From Aspidapion aeneum (lineage: Eukaryota; Arthropoda; Insecta; Coleoptera; Brentidae), in contig OY755042.1 in NCBI GenBank assembly GCA_963576565.1, positions 2,656,112-2,720,111 on the forward strand: a DNA stretch of 64,000 nucleotides, in the 5' to 3' direction. Of the stretch, positions 1 through 10,060 are shown in pieces (position 1 is the stretch's first letter; each line of letters starts with the position of its first letter). The notes beneath the pieces were generated by a model. It had not been told where the DNA came from, did no database searches, and saw only the letters and a program-made list of their open reading frames with translations. Both the position numbers and the translations under genes were made by a program.

Positions 1-181
1 TTTTACGCACGCGGTGCGTGAAAATATTTTTTTACGCACAGCATGCGGGCAGTTGAACTTTCCACATAAAAATTGGTGCGGAAAAACGTGTTTTACGCTC
101 GCAAGTAGGAAAAACATTTTTGGCTGCTGGTCACAAAATATTGCAACGGGATATAATTTAGTTTGTTTTTTTATTTTTCAG
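1..181. other. Intron tail with short CGCAC-type palindromes
   Basis: This is the 3' end of the intron before the LD1 exon. It contains short palindromic blocks (GCACGCGGTGCGTG at 7-20) and a GTGCGGAAAAA-type motif near 75-85. The latter resembles the CCGCAC/GTGCGG clusters at 34862-35605, so this is probably the end of a related repeat. It finishes with the T-rich tract and AG acceptor of the exon. Confidence 0.5.
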
Positions 182-357
182 ATGCTCTGCTAGCAGACCT
201 ACAGAACACGGTGTCGGGCGGTTCGGGATCGAGTACTCCGGGTTACGGTTCGTTAAAGGGCGCGCGGAGCGGCAGCGGTACGGGCAGTGCGGGAGTGAAG
301 AACTATTCGACGACCGATAGCAGTCCAGTGGCACACGATGGATATGCTTCGAAAACG
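182..357 (+). CDS. Pax: Paxillin exon carrying LD1 (internal exon)
   Basis: This exon encodes 58 complete codons and begins with the LD1 motif DALLADLQNT. In paxillin this leucine-rich helix binds partners such as vinculin, parvin and FAK at integrin adhesions. A Gly/Ser-rich linker follows, typical of the disordered spacers between LD motifs. The acceptor is a T-rich tract ending in AG at 180-181 and the donor is GTAAGT at 358. The first codon is split: one base comes from an upstream exon outside the window. The exon ends in phase 0, matching the next exon at 28419. The start codon and first exon are not in the window. Recognition rests on the whole LD1-LIM series found downstream in compatible phases. 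Confidence 0.93.
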
Positions 358-399
358 GTAAGTTAAGTTGGCTGTAATGCATTAGGCAGGTGTGTTTCG

Positions 400-1867
400 G
401 TCTAGGACAACTGGGCGCCGCCAACTGGGCGCCGGGCCAATTCGGCGCCGCCAACTGGGCGCCGGAGAAAAAGAAAAAATTTGATAAAATGTATAGATAA
501 AAAACAAAATATATTATTTATATAAAAACATCTTTAAAAAATCCTTTACGCAATTTTTTTTGAAATTTGTTTTTGTTAAGTAAAGTTAAATCCATTAAGT
601 CGACTGTTGAATCTTGGTAGTTGTGTTTGGTAACCTGGTAACACTACCTTTTACGTTTTTTATAATGGCGGATCCAAAATGGCGGATTTCTTTATTTTTA
701 AACCGATTTGTCTGAAACTTGAAAGTTTGCAGTGCCTGAGTTCACTAAATACAGTTTTATCCTCAAACTTAAAAAATTCAAAATGGCGAATCCAAAATGG
801 CGGATTTTCTTATTTACTAACCTATTTGTTTCAAACTTGAAATATTACATTGCTTGAGGTCATTTAACAAAATTTTTTACTCAAACTTAAAAAAATCAAA
901 ATGGCGGATCCAAAATGGCGGATTCTCTTATTTACTAACCGATTTGTCTCAAACTTGAAATATTACATTGCTTTAGGTCATTTAACAACATTTTTTACTC
1001 AAACTTAAAAAAATCAAAATGGCGGATCCAAAATGGCGGATTTTTTTATTTACTAACCGATTTGTCTCAAACTTGAAATATTACATTGCTTGAGGTCCTT
1101 TAACAAAATTTGTTACTCAAACTTAAAAAAATCAAAATGGCGGATCCAAAATGGCGGATTTTTTTTATTTACTAACCGATTTGTCTCAAACTTGAAATAT
1201 TACATTGTTTGAGGTCATCTAACAAAAATTTTTACTCAAACTTAAAAAAATCAAAATGGCGGATTTTCCTATTTACTAACCGATTTGTCTCAAACTTGAA
1301 ATATTACATTGCTTCAGGTCATTTAACACAATTTTTAACTCAAACTTAAAAAAATCAAAATGGCAGATCCAAAATGGCGGATTTTAACTAACTAAATTTA
1401 AAAAAAATAAGTTTGAGGATAAAACTGTATTTAGTGGTCTCAGGCACTGCAAATTTTCAAGTTTCAGACAAATCGGATTAAAAATAAAGAAATTCACCAT
1501 TTTGGATTCGTCATTGTTGTAATAAAAACGTTGTAGTGTTACCAGGTTACCAAACACTACAACTACCAAGATTCAACAATCGACCTAATGGATTTAACTT
1601 TACAAAAACAAATTTCAAAAAAATTGCGTAAAGGATGTTTTAAAGATGTTTTTATATATATATATATAGTTTTTCATCTACACATTTTCATCAAAAAAAA
1701 ATTTTTTAGTCCGACGCCGAGTTGGCCCGGCGCCCAGTTGGCGGCGCCGAGTGGCCCCGGCGCCCAGTGGGCGGCGCCGAGTTGGCCCGGCGTCCAAGTG
1801 TCGGCGCCGAGTTGGCGGCGCCCAGTTCGAGGCGCCGAGTTGGCGGCGCCCAGTTGTCCCATTCCGA
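400..1867. mobile_element. Fold-back element with GGCGCC-rich ends and an internal 118-bp array
   Basis: The two ends are inverted copies of a GC-rich motif (GGACAACTGGGCGCCGCCAA at the left; its complement at 1838-1857). They are flanked by a 10-bp direct repeat GTGTGTTTCG at 390-399 and 1868-1877, read as the target duplication. Inside the GC tips, arms of about 200 bp (about 480-660 and 1500-1690) are inverted copies of each other. The centre is a tandem array. The right tip carries several more GGCGCC units than the left. No transposase is visible. Long inverted arms and a 9-10 bp duplication suggest a Mutator-like non-autonomous element, which is an inference. Confidence 0.8.
660..1385. 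repeat. Tandem array, ~118-bp unit, about six copies
   Basis: Each unit contains the doublet AAATGGCGGATCCAAAATGG, then TTATTTACTAACCGATTTGT, a CAAACTTGAAATATTACATT segment and AACTCAAACTTAAAAAAATC. Units start near 665, 781, 899, 1017, 1136 and 1253, with a final partial near 1361. Spacing is 116-119 bases; the unit at 1253 lacks one half of the GGCGGATCC doublet. The array sits at the centre of the fold-back element 400-1867. Confidence 0.85.
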
Positions 1868-2065
1868 GTGTGTTTCGCTTGAGGCAAACTTAAATTAAGT
1901 TTTGTCTTAGAAAACAATAAAACGTTTTTTATCGCTTCATTGTAACTTATAAGGCAAAACAGAATGTTGAAACACACTGTTTTAAATTGTCATATTGGAA
2001 AGCATTTACTTGACGTGAAATTGAAATAGTTTGATTGCTGTCTTAACATAAGAAAATGTGATGTA

Positions 2066-3587
2066 CAGCGTGTCCCATTTTCGATGGGATTAAATGGGAA
2101 ACTCGGTTATTATTAAAGATATCGATTTTCTGATTGCACCTTACCGTGCTCTTTTTTGGAGCCCTTAAAAATGGTGTAATCAGATTTTTACTATACCCCG
2201 TGGTTTCGCTAATACAGGGAGTTTTTGAAAAAATTGCATTTTAATTAATTCCTTGTATCTCGCTTATTTTGCAAGATATTTTTATTCTGTAAAAACCTTT
2301 CTATGGCAACTTTTTTAGAGCAAAATAATGATGTTGTCAATTTTTAAAAATATTGTTTAGTTTTTGAGATATGGTATTTATCATTAAAAATTTAAATACG
2401 GACCTGGATTTTTTTTATTACTACTTTGATTAGTTCCATGCTATTATTACCTTAAAATGATAAAACTTTAATATTTTTTTGATTTAAGGTTAAAAAAAGC
2501 TATTTAATATTTGAAAAAAAAATTATAGTCCGAACCTGGAAATTTCCAACGTAATTATAAATTAAAAATTGCAAGACACACTAGTTAAACGATTTTTAGT
2601 TTATCTGTTTTGAAATGATAATTAAAAGATTTATAAATAAAGTAAAAAACGTTAAAAAGTTACAAAAATAATATCATACTAATTATTTGATAACCGAACA
2701 GCAGGTCGTGAAATTTACAAAACAAAAGCGGGGAATTGACATTGTCATTTTACTTGTCATTTTTGTGAATGGCTTACAATTATTTTAAACTGGCTAGAAA
2801 TCGACCATATCCAGATTTTGAAAAATGTGATTGCTTCATTCAAGCAACAAAATCCCAATATTTAAATGGCAGAAATATTTTTATTCAAAATGCGTTAAGA
2901 AAAATTACTCAAAAATGCCAACAATGTCTTACACAAAATGGTAATCAGAAAATTAGTTATTTTTTATAATTTGTTTTTTTTTTTGTATTTTTCGTAGACT
3001 TTGTTTCAAATAAATCTGTAAATTAACGTAAAATCATTTTAATATGCTAAGTATCAAAACAGTTAAACTAAAAATTGTTTAACTAGCAATTTTTAGTTTA
3101 TATTTATGTTGGAAATATCCAGGTTCGGACTAATTTTTTTAAAAGTATTAAATATTTTTTTTGACCTTAAACCAAAAATTTTTAAAATTTTTATTATTTT
3201 ATGATAAGACTAGCATGAAACCAATCAAAATAGTAATAAAAAAATCCAGGTCCGTATTTAATTTTTTTATGATAAATACCATATCTCAAAAACTAAACAA
3301 TATTTAAAAATATTGACAACGTCATTATTTTCTTCTAAAAAAGTTGCCATAAAAATGTTTTTACAGAATAAAAGTATCTCGCAAAATAAGCGAGATACAA
3401 GGGATTTTTAAAAATACAGTTTTTTCAAAAACTCCCTGTATTAGCGAAACTACGGGGTATAGCAAAAATCTGATTACGACATTTTTAAGGGCTCAAAAAA
3501 AGAGCACGGTAAGGTGCAATCAGAAAATCAATATCTTTAATAATAACCGAGTTTCCCATTTAATCCCATCGAAAATGGGACACGCTG
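2066..3587 (+). mobile_element. TA-flanked element with ~500-bp terminal inverted repeats (copy 1)
   Basis: The ends CAGCGTGTCCCATTTTCGAT and its complement are flanked by TA on both sides (2064-2065 and 3588-3589). The inverted arms run about 500 bases inward (about 2066-2570 and 3080-3587). A paralogous empty site at about 4407-4440 supports the TA boundary. TA duplication suggests the Tc1/mariner-type IS630 group, although the arms are unusually long. A second copy lies in opposite orientation at 38474-39972. Confidence 0.85.
2769..2969 (+). CDS. Small ORF in the spacer of the TA element (unknown protein)
   Basis: This is a 66-codon ORF starting MAYNYFKLARNRPYPDFEKC and containing two CxxC-like or Cys/His positions (CDC, CQQC). 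It occupies the unique spacer between the two inverted arms. The same reading frame is recognisable on the minus strand of copy 2 (about 39275-39075) with a two-codon insertion and an in-frame stop. That suggests it was once coding, perhaps the N-terminus of a transposase exon or a captured fragment. I do not recognise a domain and cannot assign a function. Confidence 0.35.
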   Translation: MAYNYFKLARNRPYPDFEKCDCFIQATKSQYLNGRNIFIQNALRKITQKCQQCLTQNGNQKISYFL

Positions 3588-3590
3588 TAC

Positions 3591-4515
3591 TCCATGTATT
3601 ATTTGATTCGGCACTGGCGAGGGGTAGAGACCCTGTATGTATGACATATTTTTACTAAAGAGAAACGCGATAAGCCCATCAAAGTCACTGAAATTAATTA
3701 ATAATTAAATTTTTTGGCTATGTTATTTTCTTGCCAAATTCATTGGCGTTTCACTAAAATAATTTAAATGGTCAGCGGTGAGTGACATCAATCCAGGGCT
3801 ATGAAAACGGACGGGCCACGATCCTCCACTTTGTTGACGTCACATCCGGGGCTGGTTTTTTTATGGTCAAGTTACGACACAGCTGATTGTCTTTAAAATA
3901 TTAAAGTTGGAATGACGGTTCATGAATATTTGACTTTTTTTTAAATAAAGCCGTTTTTGAGATTGTTTTTACTTTATTCTGGCAGAACATTTTTTTTTAA
4001 ATGTATAATAATCCTTAATTTTTCATAGCCGCTTCATTAGCTCACACAAAAATTAAGTTTAAAGCAGAAGCGAATGTAACAATCACAGATGACAAAGTCA
4101 AATACATGTCAAATATAATAGTTGGCATGTGGTACATGGCGGGTAATTTGAATTCAAAATAAGGAATGCTAAATCTTGAAGATTTTAACCTTTTAATCAT
4201 GTTGCTTCCTTACAAGCGTTTGGTGGAATATCGGGATGGTGTCTGAGAATATTTCTCTTAAATTTTGCGGAAGTATGTAGTGTCATTTTGAAAATATCAT
4301 AAAAAAACGTTTGAACTCCCATAAGACCCAATGTAAAATTCAGCCCCGGGAGAACAGCTGATTTTTTCAGGGTCGTGGCCTCTATTTTTGTGTTGGCCTT
4401 GGTTTAACATTAGAAAATGTACTCCATGTATTATTTGATTCGGCACTGTCAAGGGGTAGAGACCCTGTATGTATGACATATTTAAAATATGTCATACATA
4501 CAGGGTCTCTAGCGA
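3591..4515. repeat. Segment flanked by direct copies of a ~70-bp repeat
   Basis: The block CTCCATGTATTATTTGATTC, ending with the palindrome around ACCCTGTATGTATGACATAT, occurs at 3591-3655 and again at 4421-4485. The second copy continues into a near-perfect hairpin (4465-4511). A related end recurs at 16560-16590 next to the LINE at 16600. The region between has no convincing ORF. The stretch at 4316-4410 is similar to 59255-59345 (both contain CATAAGACCCAAT and AACTGATTTTTTCA-like strings). This is an old interspersed repeat family. Confidence 0.6.
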
Positions 4516-4550
4516 GGGGGATAGCCATATAATGACGTTTAAAAATAATA

Positions 4551-5152
4551 TGTCCACGGATTGAGTTATGGTAATGTATAAATGACAAAAAAATTTCGAT
4601 TTAGATTCTGATTTTTGCTCCTGCTTGGTCTTAAACTGATATGTTAAGAAAATGAGCCAAATTAATTAATATACAGGGTGGTTTAGTTAGTTGATTTAAT
4701 AAAAAGTGTTAAGAGTAAGCTACCTTTTTTTTAAGAGATATCAGAAAAGGTTATAATGAAAAGTTGTTTAGAATTAAAAGTAACAGCCAATTCTCAATTT
4801 TCAGAAAAATCAGCCTAAAATCGTCTAAACGAAATTGTCATAATTGACTGAAAATTGGGAATCTGCCGTAACTTTTGAATTTAACAACTCTTCTAAAGAA
4901 AACAGCCTACTAAACCATCCTGTAGATTAATTGATTTGATTCATATTTTTAACATCTTAGTTTCAGACCAAGCAGGAGCAATTCCCAGAAAATCAGAATC
5001 TAAATCGAACATTTTTTGTCATTTAAACCTTACATCATCAAATCAGCCGAATAAACCACCCTGTATATTAATTGATGTGCCTCATTTTTTTAACATCTTA
5101 GTTTGATGCCAAGCAGGAGCGATTCCTTACCGGAACTCAATCCGTGGACACA
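4551..5152. mobile_element. Fold-back MITE-like element with nested CAGGGTGGTTTAG ends
   Basis: The outer ends GTCCACGGATTGAG (4551-4564) and CTCAATCCGTGGAC (5139-5152) are inverted. Inside, the segments carrying GCTCCTGCTTGGTC and ATACAGGGTGGTTTAG occur inverted at 4605-4690 and 4905-4990. A third, diverged copy lies at 5045-5125. No ORF is present. The extra arm copy suggests an internal duplication after insertion. Confidence 0.65.
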
Positions 5153-5463
5153 CTGTAGGAAAGTAGACATAACAATCTATCAAAACGAGATACTAGTCGG
5201 ACAACCAACAGGACGCGACTTCGAGAATATTTAGGTGTTTTTTCTAAATCGTTTCTGGGCCGAGCAAACAACTTTTAAAATATTGTTATTTTTGATTTTA
5301 CGTTGTCCTAGGGTTACCAGATGAAAACGTCTCTAACCAGGACCAGCCGTCAAGAAAATCCGGACAAAATCCGGACGTCAAAATTTTTTCGATGCCACAC
5401 AAAAAAAATCAACTTTTTTTTACTGAAACAATAACTAATAAATAACATAATCTACCTACTATT

Positions 5464-5769
5464 TTATAGGTACTTTTCACTGCTTTGTATTTTATTCAAC
5501 AGCGTTGAATTTTTAGGCAGAAGTACAAAATCGTAAAATTCTGAGCAGCTCATATTTCTTAAATTGTATGAAGTCATGAGTATTCCTTTTACAGAAGATA
5601 AAAGCAGCCTATTTCTTTCTTTGGTCCACTGGGTAGAAATACTTGCATTAAAATATTTTGCCCATTTTTCGAGGGTAGGCCGATTGTGGTCATCAGAAGT
5701 AGAATTGTCTGATATGTACTTTTTTAGATTACAAACTTCATCAAAAAAATTGTGTGTTCTTAAGACCAC
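5464..5769 (-). pseudogene. hAT transposase C-terminal fragment
   Basis: This is a 101-codon open fragment. It contains STQWTKERNRLLLSSVKGIL followed by NMSCSEFYDFVLL and ends SSEKYL. The pattern WTxERNRL...VKxxL...CxEFYxFL...SSEKY is what I know from the C-terminal region of hAT transposases, in or next to the dimerisation domain. The catalytic DDE region, the zinc finger and the 5' part are missing, so it cannot be active. The element's own 8-bp duplication and inverted ends support the family call. There is no sign of host use. Confidence 0.75.
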
Positions 5770-5818
5770 ACGGCAGAAGTGTAAACTTCAACAAGGCCAA
5801 ATTAATAATACTACTTTA

Positions 5819-6137
5819 AGCGGGGTCTTCACATAACGTTTTACCTTACGTTTTGCCTGTCAGTCAAAAGGGTCAAGTATGACGGTTGAAAGACTAGCGT
5901 AGACACTTGATAGTTTTAACGTACGTTTTTAGTTTTAACGTACGTTTTTAGATCATTTTTTGATACAAAACGATGGTTTTATTGGAAAACAATGCGTGAT
6001 CCGGTCAGTTCTCTAGGCGGTCTTTCGTCTTAAATCAGTTCAAGTAAAACGTCCGTTTTTCCGTCTACACACAAAGTTTTACTTGATGCGTTTTGACAGG
6101 CAAGATGTAAGGTAAAACGTTATGTGAAGACCCCGCT
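5819..6137. mobile_element. MITE nested in the hAT element
   Basis: The ends AGCGGGGTCTTCACATAACG and the exact complement at 6118-6137 continue as inverted arms of about 35 bases. They are flanked by TA (5817-5818 and 6138-6139). Length is 319 bp with no ORF. Its position inside the hAT copy orders the two insertions. Confidence 0.85.
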
Positions 6138-6823
6138 TAAAGGTGAATTCACACTGCTAAATTTATCGACGATTATTGTTTAATTACATTTTTTGAAACT
6201 AGTTTATTTTGCATTATTTGATGTTTATAAAGGCGGCTACTTTAAAATCCGGACGTTTATGAAAAATCCGCCCGGACCCACCCGGACGTAGTAAAAATCC
6301 GTACATGTCCGGATTAATCCGGACGTCTGGTAACCCTACGTTGTCCTAGTTGGACTTATTGTTTATGGTTTTGCATAATGCATGAAATTTGAATCCATGG
6401 ACTTTGCGAAATAACTGGCATTTTTACAAAAAATCATCCTGTCGCCAATGGTGATATTTAAACAAAAATTAGAAAACCGTCTCGACATAAATGTTTAAAC
6501 TTCAATAAAACGAGTTTTGCATTTACCTAGAGTTGATATCAAATTACCTACAGAAGGTGAAACTCAGGTTTAGGCATAAAAAGAAGAATTTATGAAAAAT
6601 TATTTTTTGCAGGCCCCTGATTGTGTTAAGTGGTTATCTAATGTACAATGGCGTACAAGGTTTCAAAAGGCCAACATTTGGGTTGCCTTACAGCAAATTT
6701 GGTGGCTATAGGTCAAACCGTTTAGAAACGTCAAACTAAAAATCAGAAAAAGTACAGTTTTATGGAAAAAAGTCATATCTCGGAAACTAAAGAGATAGAT
6801 AGTGAAAACCAAACAGTTTTAAC

Positions 6824-7070
6824 AAGTTCCCAACGAAAGCATCAGGCCATCAGTATAATTCAATGCCGGTAGGGGTAATTTCCCTCGGAGTAGTTGTTTC
6901 TGTTGGTTTCAAAAAACTTATGCTCTACACGGAGCTATCGCCTACATTCACCTGAGGATGGCCCAAAAGGTCGAAACCGGTCCGGTCGTGGATTGGCATG
7001 GATCACTTGTTCCTGACTATCAGGACGTGTTCCAGACGGGGATCACTCGTATCCCTGTGATCGACGTTGG
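6824..7070 (+). mobile_element. SINE-like retroposon with 27-bp target duplication
   Basis: A 247-bp insertion is bounded by an identical 27-base direct repeat (6797-6823 and 7071-7097, beginning AGATAGTGAAAACC and ending CAGTTTTAAC). A duplication this long is typical of target-primed reverse transcription rather than DNA transposons. The insert starts AAGTTCCCAACGAAAGC. It includes the segment GGTCGAAACCGG near 6970-6985, which loosely resembles a pol III B box. It has no poly-A tail. The 5' part recurs at 62118-62165. It is moderately GC-rich against its surroundings. Confidence 0.7.
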
Positions 7071-7430
7071 AGATAGTGAAAACCAAACAGTTTTAACTAA
7101 AGAGATATTTAGAAAACTGAGAAATAACTTTTTTTGGCTTTAGCTGACTGTCATTTTGTGTCAATAAAATTTTTTTGAAAAAAATTGTACGGGAAATGGG
7201 AGCCTTGCAAACCTTCGCACTTTTGTTACACTTGCATTGTAGCCACCCTGTGAAGCTGTCAAGCGCAGGACAAGGATATCAAAATTAAAAGAGGATAATG
7301 GAAACTATATCACGTAGAAAATTGTATGGGAATTGACCGTTTCGTTTAGGCATAAATTTATTTTAAAAATGTCTAAAAAAATGGGGTTTTTTTGAGCAGT
7401 TTATATTAGTACTTGCAATTAATTCAGTTA

Positions 7431-8038
7431 AAATACTCTGCCAATATATGGGCCCCTAAGCTCACAGTAGGTATTATAGTTATAGCGTACGTGTGAGCTA
7501 ATATAACTAAAAACTGAAATATATTTTATTCAACTCCACACTAAATTACCTTTCGTTTGATACGACACAAGCCATGTTTTGACTTAAACTCACATTTTTG
7601 AAATCCACCCCCCCCCTTAATAAAAACAAAAACTAAGATGTATTTTGTTAAACTCCGGACTCAATTACCTTTCGTTTGATATCACACACGCCATATTTTC
7701 ACTTAAACTCTAATTTTTGAAATCTATCCCCACCCTTTTATTTGGTATGTGTTCCGTGGATTATGTTCATTTTTAAATGGTACCATCTCGATCCAAGACC
7801 CAGCCTAGGTACCAAATTTCATTGAAATCGGTCAAGCGGTTTTTGAGTTATGCGCGTTGGTCGTTACAGACAGACAGACAGACATACAGACAGACAGACG
7901 GCGCAACAAAAAAGTTTCAAAATCATCTGAAACGCAAAGATATATAAAAAATTTTCAAATCGGAGCAACTTTTTTTTTCTCGAAAAAATTAGGATCACCA
8001 TAGCTCACACTACTATAGTATAGTATATGTGTGAGCTA
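7431..8038 (-). mobile_element. Hairpin/CTGT family element, copy A
   Basis: This is the minus-strand copy of a family seen six times here. In family orientation it has a first hairpin with AGCTCACAC/GTGTGAGCT stems, a CTGT microsatellite, and a conserved core (AACGACCAACGCGCATAACTC onward). Two units of a ~110-bp repeat follow (AAAATATGGCGTGTGTGATA, then ATCAAACGAAAGGTAATT), then a second hairpin and the end GGCAGAGTATTTT. The layout resembles Helentron-associated HINE/DINE-1 elements that carry GTCY microsatellites; that class assignment is an inference. The microsatellite here is short (7868-7900). Confidence 0.75.
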
Positions 8039-9637
8039 AAAAATTGAAATTATAAGATAGAGGTCGCAGTGACCGCAATTTATTAAATTGGAAAATTCGT
8101 TTTTGGCAGTTGGCCATTTAAATTGTTTTTACTTAATTTACCAGTTACTGCTGAAATCCCTATTTATTAAAAAATAAATAACCTGTCTGTTTGTTTTGAA
8201 ATAATTTGCCAACTTTTCATTTATTTCTTTTGTCATTTGCCTTTGACCCATTTATTTGTATAATGCTTATAAAAAACATTTTCGCATAGATATATAAAAT
8301 GCACTTTTTATACCCTGTTTTAGGGATAGAAAGTTTAATTTTATTCCCGTGATGAAAAGTGACGTATCAGGGATAAACAGTGCTAAGTGCTAAAATTCTA
8401 GGTTTAAAAGTCTACATTTTGGTTGAAGGTTTAACTTATTTTTCCCGATTTAATATTTATATATGTAAATTGTTCATAAATACCTTGCGATATTTCCACA
8501 CAAAGGTTATAAATAAATAAAAACAATAAAATATTTTGATTTAAAAATGGTAGCCATATTTAAACCTCCAAACTTCACTAAGAAATGTGGAATAAAGTCA
8601 GTGTCAGCTGTCCGCATATACGGGTACGTATATGGCTGTCCGCTATATTTTACATGTTAATTTTGTAGACAAGTTAGCGACGATTAAACCGATGGTCGAT
8701 TGTTTTGGTGAATGTGTAACTAAAAAGGGATTCTAATACATCTTGTGCTTTTTACAGTAGTTAAATATTGATACGGTAATGCATCTATAGATATAGTTTT
8801 AAGTTATTTTTGTATTATTTAGCATTGAATATTTTTGTATATAAGTTTTTTGTCAATCATGGATTATTTCTATTGTTTTTCGAACTTTAAACCAACCCTC
8901 AGGGGTGGTACTACAATTTGAGACTATTTTTAACGGGAATCCTACGTCTGCACGGACTAAATTTCCAAAAAATGACATTTTGTTACAATATTTTTATGTG
9001 GTTTTTCTTTATTTCTAAAGTTAATTTGAATTTATTATGAGATGAAACTCACTGAGAAATGCTTACTATCATATTGCACATTAGGGTGAACCAAATCTTT
9101 GCTGTTATTTGACCTGTGAGTATTAAAAAATACACTTAAACCGGTCGGTGTCAAGTCTATAGACTTGATACTTAAACCCGGTCTACAATGCTAAGTCTTA
9201 AGGTCTTAGTAAATACTGGTGATAGGGTTTATATGACGTGGTTTATACCAGAGACCGATCCCTTTAAAAATGCAAGATGCAAACCACATGATAAATTTAG
9301 CCTAGAGCTTCAACTCGTAATAATTGCTTATGAAAGTATGAGAAAAATCTCAAAAAAAAAGTCTAAAGTTGGAAAAGTAGCGTCTATACCTCCTGATTAA
9401 AGTGTATTTTTATCCCACAACGAACAAACTTTTCGCTTTGGATTAAAAAGCGCTACTTTTATTTTGTTTTATTTTATATAATATAATACTTGAATAGTTT
9501 AATAATTTGTTGAAGTCTAGATTGATTACTTGACAGTAATAATAATATAAATTTGTAACTGAAAACAATAAAGTAACATAAAGGTTGTAACAATCGCCCA
9601 CACTAAAAAAAAAATAAAAGCAAATAAACAACCTGGG
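8039..9637. other. Intron sequence without recognisable gene
   Basis: This is AT-rich DNA with no convincing ORF or boundary. A 70-codon open segment at 9188-9400 shows no family I recognise. Small palindromes occur near 8610-8635 and 9148-9172 (TCAAGTCTATAGACTTGA). I see nothing else. Confidence 0.6.
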
Positions 9638-10060
9638 ATGCTGGGACGGACACGAAAAGACCTCGGACTGCTGATAGGTACTCTAACCGGACATAACCGG
9701 TTGAGGAAGCACATGACACGTATAGGAGTCGAGAATGACCCTACATGCCCAGCCTATGGACAGGAAGAAGAGACATCAAGACACCTAGTGGCAGAATGCG
9801 AGGCCTACGCAAGGATGAGGCAACAGGCACTCGGAGCGCCAACTCTGAGCGAGGAAGAACTGCACATGCTCAAATGGGTAGACTTACTGGACTTTGTAAA
9901 GAGAACAGGAAGGCCCAATGAGTTACCCGACCATCAAAGGGAAGTGCAGAGAGTGGGTTAAGGGACAGACTTGGGGCATCGCAAAAAGGGCCTACTCTGG
10001 CCTACTTGTCAGACCTGCGGGTCAACCCCCCCCACTACTACTAGTAAACAACCAAGCTAT
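9638..10060 (+). pseudogene. Non-LTR retrotransposon 3' end (post-RNase H CCHC region)
   Basis: An open stretch of 107 codons contains LLIGTLTGHNRLRKHMTRIG, then CPAYGQEEETSRHLVAEC and WVDLLDFVKRTGR. This is the C-terminal zinc-knuckle region after RNase H in I/R1/Jockey-like LINEs (TGHxxLxxHxxxxG, then CxxC-x8-H-x4-C). The second Cys of the knuckle is Tyr here, so the zinc site is broken. The reading continues degenerate to a CCCCCCCACTACTACTAGT tail near 10026-10045. The 5' end is absent: a 5'-truncated insertion. Confidence 0.7.

Larger units (their letters stand above)
5309..6338 (-). mobile_element. hAT-type DNA transposon remnant with 8-bp target duplication
   Basis: The ends TAGGGTTACCAG and CTGGTAACCCTA are inverted and flanked by the exact 8-bp duplication CGTTGTCC at 5301-5308 and 6339-6346. 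Subterminal TCCGGAC motifs repeat at both ends, as in several hAT families. It encodes a transposase C-terminal fragment on the minus strand and is itself interrupted by a MITE at 5819-6137. An 8-bp duplication is diagnostic for hAT. Confidence 0.9.

Noticed and set aside
1588..1977. Pro/Trp/Gly/Ala-rich and Arg-rich ORFs at the GGCGCC tips
   Set aside because: They arise from the GC-rich tandem tip of the fold-back element; reading frames exist on both strands and contain no domain.
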